This document shows, piece after piece, positions 59,892 to 64,000 of a stretch of 64,000 nt of DNA; position 1 is the first letter of the stretch, and the number at the start of each line of letters is the position of its first letter. The notes below the pieces were generated by a model, which saw only the letters and a list, made by a program, of their open reading frames with translations, searched no databases and was not told where the DNA came from. This DNA comes from an uncultured Lachnospiraceae bacterium (lineage in GTDB: Bacteria > Bacillota > Clostridia > Lachnospirales > Lachnospiraceae). Position numbers and translations under genes: made by a program. The stretch lies in the NCBI GenBank assembly GCA_947246015.1, contig CAMXQE010000003.1, positions 82,643 through 146,642 of the forward strand. The letters run 5' to 3'.

Positions 59892-61868
59892 TTAAATTTT
59901 ATACTTGGCTTTGACGTCTTCCTTTGTAGGGAAGATGCCGCTTTCCACCATGATTTTATTCTCCCCGGCAACCACGGAAGCGATATGCCTTGTGTCATCC
60001 GCTTTTAAGCGTTCTTCCGCCTGTGACTGCGCCTCTGCAAAAAGCCTTTCTTTTTCCTCCCCGTCCGCTTTTTCTAAAATGGCTTTCGTCTTTGGCATAA
60101 ATTTTGCCCTGCGCCGCCTCTGGTACATTGCATTCCGTTCCCGGATTCTCTGCCTCTCTTTCATCTCAGCCAGCTCCTTTTCAGAAAGCTCCTGCACCGG
60201 AAGTTCCACTTTCCCAATAAAATTCAGATAGACTTCAATCTCCTGAACACGCTCACCGCCATTCCGCTCTGCTTTATGAACCAGCACCTTGTCTACAAAT
60301 TCATTGATGATCGGCGCTGTCAGCTCCCGGATGTCAGTGCATTTATGCACCAGTGACAGAAATTCTTCCGTCCTGTCCGTATCTTCTTCAAACTGCATGA
60401 GTTTTTCCCGGATCTCCTTCATGGAAATTTCAATATCCTGCTGTTCCTTTTCATAATCAGAAGAAAGCATTTCATAGCGTCTGTCCGGCAGCCTCCCCAT
60501 TGCGTTGTCCTCATACACTTTTTTAATCAGCAGGTCAAGGTCGGCAAATCGTTTCTCTTTTCTGGCAAGGTCTGCATTCAGTTTTTTTACCTCGCCCTTA
60601 TCCCTGACCTCCGATGCGCTCCGCATAGCTTCCATGAATGCCTCCTCGTCCATGCGCACACTGTCACAGGCATAACGGATCGTTTCAAGAAGGAGCTGTT
60701 TCACGGCATCCTCCTGAATACAATGAGAGCTGCACTTTTTATCATTCTGTTTTCGGCTGCTGTTATAAGTACCGCAGTTAAAACACGCAGGCGTTTTTCT
60801 GACCTCCCCATTGGGCAGCCCACGCCAGTCCCTTCCGGCGCGTTCCCCTGCCCTGCGGTAATACATCTTGCTGCCACAGTCGGCGCAGAACAGCTTCCCG
60901 GTCAGCGGGCTGCTTTCCCCATCGGTGTTTATCCTCCTTACGGTTTTTCTGAGTTCCTGCACCAGATACCAAGTCCTGCGGTCTATGATCGGTTCATGAG
61001 TATCACGGAAGATAAGGATTTCGCTGCTGTCATTCCTGACCGCCTTCTTATCCTTATAAGATTCCTTATGGCTGCAGAAATTTACCGTGTCGCCCATATA
61101 TTCCGGCTTTTCCAGCATCCGCACAATACTCACGCCCATCCACGCATAAGGATGTTCAAAATCGCACTGGTTCTTATAGCATCCCCTTCCCCTGACTGCC
61201 TGATAGTAAGATGGTTTTTCCACCTTTTCATCAGACAATATCTTTGCGATTCGGTACGGTCCCATGCCTTCCACCGTCATGGAAAATATTCTGCGCACGA
61301 CTGCCGCCGCTTCCTCGTCAATAATCCAGCGGTTTTTATCTTCCTCATCTTTCATGTACCCATAAGGTGGGTTATTCGTAAGGGGTTTTCCCTCTTTCCC
61401 CTTTGCCCGCAAAACAGCGGTAATCTTCCTGCTGCAGTCACGCAGATACCATTCATTCATGATATTCAAAAAAGGGGCGAATTCGCTGCTGGTGTTGTTG
61501 TCACTGTCAACACCATTGGAAACAGCAATAAAACGGACACCTTTTTCACGGAAGAATACCTCGGTATAAAATCCTACCTGAAGGTAATCCCTCCCGACAC
61601 GGCTCATGTCTTTTACTATGACTGTGCTGACGTCCCCGTTTTCAATCCGGCTTAACATCTGCTTCCATCTCGGTCTTTCAAAACTGCCGCCGGAAAATCC
61701 GTCATCCGTAAAATGTACCGTGTTCGTGTACCCATTGTTTTTTGCGTAGTCCTCCAGCATCTTTTTCTGGTTGACTATGCTGTTGCTGTCCCCCGCAAGC
61801 TCATCGTCCCTTGAGAGGCGCTCATAAAGAGCAGTTATTCTGTTGTCACCAGCCGTCCTGTTGTTCAT
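59892..61868 (-). CDS. Large serine recombinase (TnpX/TndX type)
   Basis: The 658-aa protein has the resolvase domain with catalytic Ser19 (YERLSRDDE), the VIVKDMSRVGRDYLQVG region, a recombinase domain (PPYGYM; VRRIFSMTVEGMG), a zinc ribbon (CADCGSKMYYRR; CFNCGT; KKCSSHC) and a coiled coil. It would integrate and excise the element at short sites with a dinucleotide core. Its start overlaps the tnpW stop (ATGA). Confidence 0.92.
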   Translation of the reverse strand: MNNRTAGDNRITALYERLSRDDELAGDSNSIVNQKKMLEDYAKNNGYTNTVHFTDDGFSGGSFERPRWKQMLSRIENGDVSTVIVKDMSRVGRDYLQVGFYTEVFFREKGVRFIAVSNGVDSDNNTSSEFAPFLNIMNEWYLRDCSRKITAVLRAKGKEGKPLTNNPPYGYMKDEEDKNRWIIDEEAAAVVRRIFSMTVEGMGPYRIAKILSDEKVEKPSYYQAVRGRGCYKNQCDFEHPYAWMGVSIVRMLEKPEYMGDTVNFCSHKESYKDKKAVRNDSSEILIFRDTHEPIIDRRTWYLVQELRKTVRRINTDGESSPLTGKLFCADCGSKMYYRRAGERAGRDWRGLPNGEVRKTPACFNCGTYNSSRKQNDKKCSSHCIQEDAVKQLLLETIRYACDSVRMDEEAFMEAMRSASEVRDKGEVKKLNADLARKEKRFADLDLLIKKVYEDNAMGRLPDRRYEMLSSDYEKEQQDIEISMKEIREKLMQFEEDTDRTEEFLSLVHKCTDIRELTAPIINEFVDKVLVHKAERNGGERVQEIEVYLNFIGKVELPVQELSEKELAEMKERQRIRERNAMYQRRRRAKFMPKTKAILEKADGEEKERLFAEAQSQAEERLKADDTRHIASVVAGENKIMVESGIFPTKEDVKAKYKI

Positions 61869-62113
61869 GTTGAACTCCTTTCCAGCGGCTGGCTCATCTG
61901 TGGTGAATCCATCTTAACATAAATTTCCGTGCCTGTCACCATTTCATTCAAAATTAAACGAGGAATTTTTTTGTCCAGCGTGTCGGCATATCCCGAACCC
62001 GTATACACCCTGACCTTAAAAAGCGTCCCACCGATTCTTCTGTAAAAAAATCCAGCCTCATGCGGGCTGGTTTCCATCATACTGTCATTATTATTTGTTT
62101 TTACTGTTTCCAT
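61865..62113 (-). CDS. tnpW: TnpW-type transposon protein
   Basis: The 82-aa protein matches the TnpW family found beside TnpX in Tn4451-like elements: GFFYRRIGGTLFKVRVYTG and KIPRLILNEM. The role is unknown. GGGAGG lies 5 bp before the ATG at 62113. Confidence 0.85.
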   Translation of the reverse strand: METVKTNNNDSMMETSPHEAGFFYRRIGGTLFKVRVYTGSGYADTLDKKIPRLILNEMVTGTEIYVKMDSPQMSQPLERSST

Positions 62114-62350
62114 GCATCCTCCCTTGCGCATCCGGCGCACTGCCGTTATAATGTTTCCTGTACTTCCGTATTCCGTAATTGGTTTTTCATTTTATCCGTA
62201 TCCCATAAGCTCGTTCTCCTTTCTTGTAACTGATTTGTAGATAAAAAAAATTACTTCTTTCACCAATGGGAGAAAAACGGCTATAAAAACGGAAGTGTTT
62301 TTGAAAAAAATGCTATAAAATTTTATTTTTTTGCAAAGGACTGACCATAA

Positions 62351-63031
62351 ATGCCGAAATACGCTGAGTTCCAAGCATTCAGGGAACAAAATTTCATAAC
62401 CGAAGCTGACGGGGATATGCTGCACCGTGAAGCCCGTGCGCTTGCCCTCCGGCGCATTGAGGAAAGCGCACGGACAGAGGAAGATTTCAGGGAAGTCATT
62501 AAATGGTGGGACAAACTGGATGCCAACAGGGAACGGAAAGAAAGGGATCACGAAAAAGGGCGTTCCATTGTTCCCCTTGAATGGGGAGCAGATGAAACGT
62601 GTCTACCCGACAAGCCTTCCTATGATATGGTCTTAAGAAGGCTCATGCTTGCAGGCGATTTCCTTGATTTTATATTTGACCGCCCGGAAACGCTGCACGA
62701 ACTTGTCACGGATGCGGATTTATCGAAAATTATGAAGGAACTGAAGCCGCACCTAAAAAATATGCTCTATTACCTGTTCCTGCATGATTATTCCGCTGCG
62801 GAGTATGCGGAAAGCATCAGGCAGTCAGACCGGAATATCCGTGGAATCAGGGAAACAGCACTAAAAAGAATACGCAGGCTCTATGGCAAAGCGCTTACAT
62901 ATAGAAAAGAAAACGGTCTGCCGATGACGATTGATGAAAAGAATTTCCTTGAGAATGGCGTCCAGAAGAAAAGGACAGAAAGCAGAGCGGACGAAAAAGA
63001 AATGCCAAACAGCTTGACCGATAACAGGTAA
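62351..63031 (+). CDS. Sigma-factor-like / helix-turn-helix protein
   Basis: The 226-aa soluble protein has a charged N-terminus and a C-terminal region (about residues 130-180; LKPHLKNMLYYLFLHDYSAA, then SIRQSDRNIRGIRETALKRI) that resembles sigma region 4. AAAGGAC precedes the ATG. It is divergent from tnpW and may regulate the element. Confidence 0.65.
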   Translation: MPKYAEFQAFREQNFITEADGDMLHREARALALRRIEESARTEEDFREVIKWWDKLDANRERKERDHEKGRSIVPLEWGADETCLPDKPSYDMVLRRLMLAGDFLDFIFDRPETLHELVTDADLSKIMKELKPHLKNMLYYLFLHDYSAAEYAESIRQSDRNIRGIRETALKRIRRLYGKALTYRKENGLPMTIDEKNFLENGVQKKRTESRADEKEMPNSLTDNR

Positions 63032-63099
63032 CTGCTTATAATATAGGAAGTATTACATCAGATGATGTGGTAGGATTGATGGATTGGAGCAGATTTTCT

Positions 63100-64000
63100 A
63101 TGAAGAATTTATTTGAACATACCAGCGCACCGTGGATCAGGTACAGCGGCTATGAATATAGGACAGATAATGACGGCAATCTTTACATAACCGTTTCCAA
63201 AGATGCCAAGCCGGAGATGTACCGCCCCATGCAGGAAGCAGGGCAGCTTGTTATTGATGTGATAAATATCGGGCTTGCCGCCATGCACAAGGCTCCAGAA
63301 GAAGAATTGAAAGAATCTGTCCTCGGTTTTGTGCAGAAGTATGGTTTTCTCGGCTTTATGACCGCCCTGCCGACAACAGCGGATTTTATAACTTATGAAT
63401 CCGTGTATCTGCCTAAAAACCACTTTATAAAGACAGAAATACTGTCTACAAAGGACTACCTTTCTTATTTCTATCCTTTTGACAGGCTGGATTTTAAAAA
63501 GAATGGCATAGAATCAGGCTGGTCTGTGACTGACCGTGAGGGCATTGCAATCGCAATGGCTATGGGAAATGTGCCTCAGGCTGTGACGATGGGATTCCAG
63601 AAAGAATATGCGGAAATGTACGACTGGATCGTGAAAGAGTTTACTGACTTTGCATTTACTTTTATGACAAGTTTCCTTTATTACCTCGACTACGATTCGA
63701 TTGATGAGGATACCCGCAGCCTGTACCGTCAGGGCATTTCCGCTTTCGGCGGCATAGCGCCGACTTATCGGATCGCTCTTGAAAAAGATGCGCCCGTCAT
63801 TGTATGGGATTTCCATTCCCTGCTTATCATGGTTCAGATGTGCTTTTCCTTCATGCTCACGGATAGAGACAGTGATATGCGTTTGTGCAAACACTGTAAA
63901 AAAGCCTTTATCGTAAGCCGGAAAGGGAACGAATTTTGCAGCCCACAATGTAAAAACCAATATAATGTATACAAATCAAGAGAAAAGAAAAAGGGGAACA
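63100..64000 (+). CDS. DUF6076-like protein with C-terminal zinc finger, partial
   Basis: The gene starts at ATG 63100 (GGAG 10 bp upstream; an in-frame ATG at 63079 is also possible) and is cut by the window end after 300 codons. It is soluble and ends here with CKHCKK...FCSPQCKNQY, a CxxC-CxxxC zinc ribbon, as in uncharacterised accessory proteins of Clostridia elements. Function unknown. Confidence 0.75.
   Translation, partial: MKNLFEHTSAPWIRYSGYEYRTDNDGNLYITVSKDAKPEMYRPMQEAGQLVIDVINIGLAAMHKAPEEELKESVLGFVQKYGFLGFMTALPTTADFITYESVYLPKNHFIKTEILSTKDYLSYFYPFDRLDFKKNGIESGWSVTDREGIAIAMAMGNVPQAVTMGFQKEYAEMYDWIVKEFTDFAFTFMTSFLYYLDYDSIDEDTRSLYRQGISAFGGIAPTYRIALEKDAPVIVWDFHSLLIMVQMCFSFMLTDRDSDMRLCKHCKKAFIVSRKGNEFCSPQCKNQYNVYKSREKKKGN

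Larger units (their letters stand above)
55924..64000. mobile_element. Tn4451-like integrative mobilizable element (partial)
   Basis: Relaxase, oriT-like region, partition pair, TnpX-type large serine recombinase, TnpW and accessory genes are contiguous. This matches mobilizable transposons of Clostridia integrated by a serine recombinase. Its right end lies outside the window and its left end could be anywhere from the relaxase to the debris at 41-42 kb, so the RiPP and NACHT genes may be cargo. Confidence 0.7.

Noticed and set aside
60723..61655. 310-codon open frame opposite the serine recombinase
   Set aside because: Antisense shadow of a well-supported gene, no ribosome binding site or family pattern.

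Overview
The window looks like a chromosome segment of a spore-forming, probably motile gut Firmicute of the Lachnospiraceae / Clostridium cluster XIVa type. The pointers are strong AGGAGG-type ribosome binding sites, mid-40s GC, a spore maturation protein, a chemoreceptor with a PilZ domain, a FliD-like protein, split and GH42 beta-galactosidases, many Clostridia-type lipoproteins, and a Tn4451-like mobile element. No rRNA, tRNA or CRISPR array was seen. Almost every gene is on the minus strand.

1-16.7 kb is housekeeping and carbohydrate DNA: a membrane-anchored Mrr-type nuclease, a bacteriohemerythrin, an ABC-class ATPase, the two-subunit beta-galactosidase LacL/LacM, SpmB, a chemoreceptor-PilZ fusion, a GH42 beta-galactosidase, a FliD-like repeat protein, an orphan AgrC-like kinase and two divergent unknown proteins. 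16.8-18.4 kb is a scrap zone with a dispersed palindromic repeat, transposase debris and a solo IS200 transposase.

18.5-40.9 kb is a stress/redox neighbourhood. It holds a permease, a DUF362 lipoprotein, a cupin-MATE-flavodoxin operon ending in a broken aldo/keto reductase, DUF3737, LysE, an Ntn hydrolase, a cyclophilin-like lipoprotein, a PaaK-like ligase, an FtsX-type ABC pair, an intact aldo/keto reductase, two iron-alcohol-dehydrogenase family proteins (one without metal ligands), a flavodoxin-cyclophilin lipoprotein, an NTF2-like protein, a LysR regulator, an SDR and a methyltransferase. Four transcription units share an upstream motif, ATAAG-N5-CTAAT or CTTAT, so I infer one regulon, probably under the local LysR protein and aimed at reactive carbonyls or oxidative damage.

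40.9-64 kb is accessory DNA. After gene debris comes a 1044-aa NACHT protein with an N-terminal nuclease-like domain, a candidate anti-phage NLR. Next is a tight AT-rich operon (55.6 down to 45.7 kb) that I regard as the main discovery. It begins with a 43-codon precursor-peptide gene whose C-terminus carries CX2CX2CX2C, read from a good promoter and separated from the enzymes by an attenuator-like hairpin. The operon then encodes two radical SAM enzymes, a PqqD-like recognition protein, an asparagine-synthetase-like enzyme, a glycosyltransferase, a B12-type radical SAM enzyme, a fourth radical SAM/SPASM enzyme, a P-loop kinase, a PHP phosphoesterase and two unknown proteins. I see no exporter or leader peptidase in it. 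The right end is an integrated mobilizable element: a relaxase interrupted by one in-frame amber codon, an oriT-like inverted-repeat region, a ParR/ParM-like partition pair, a large serine recombinase, TnpW, a sigma-like protein and a zinc-finger protein cut by the window edge.
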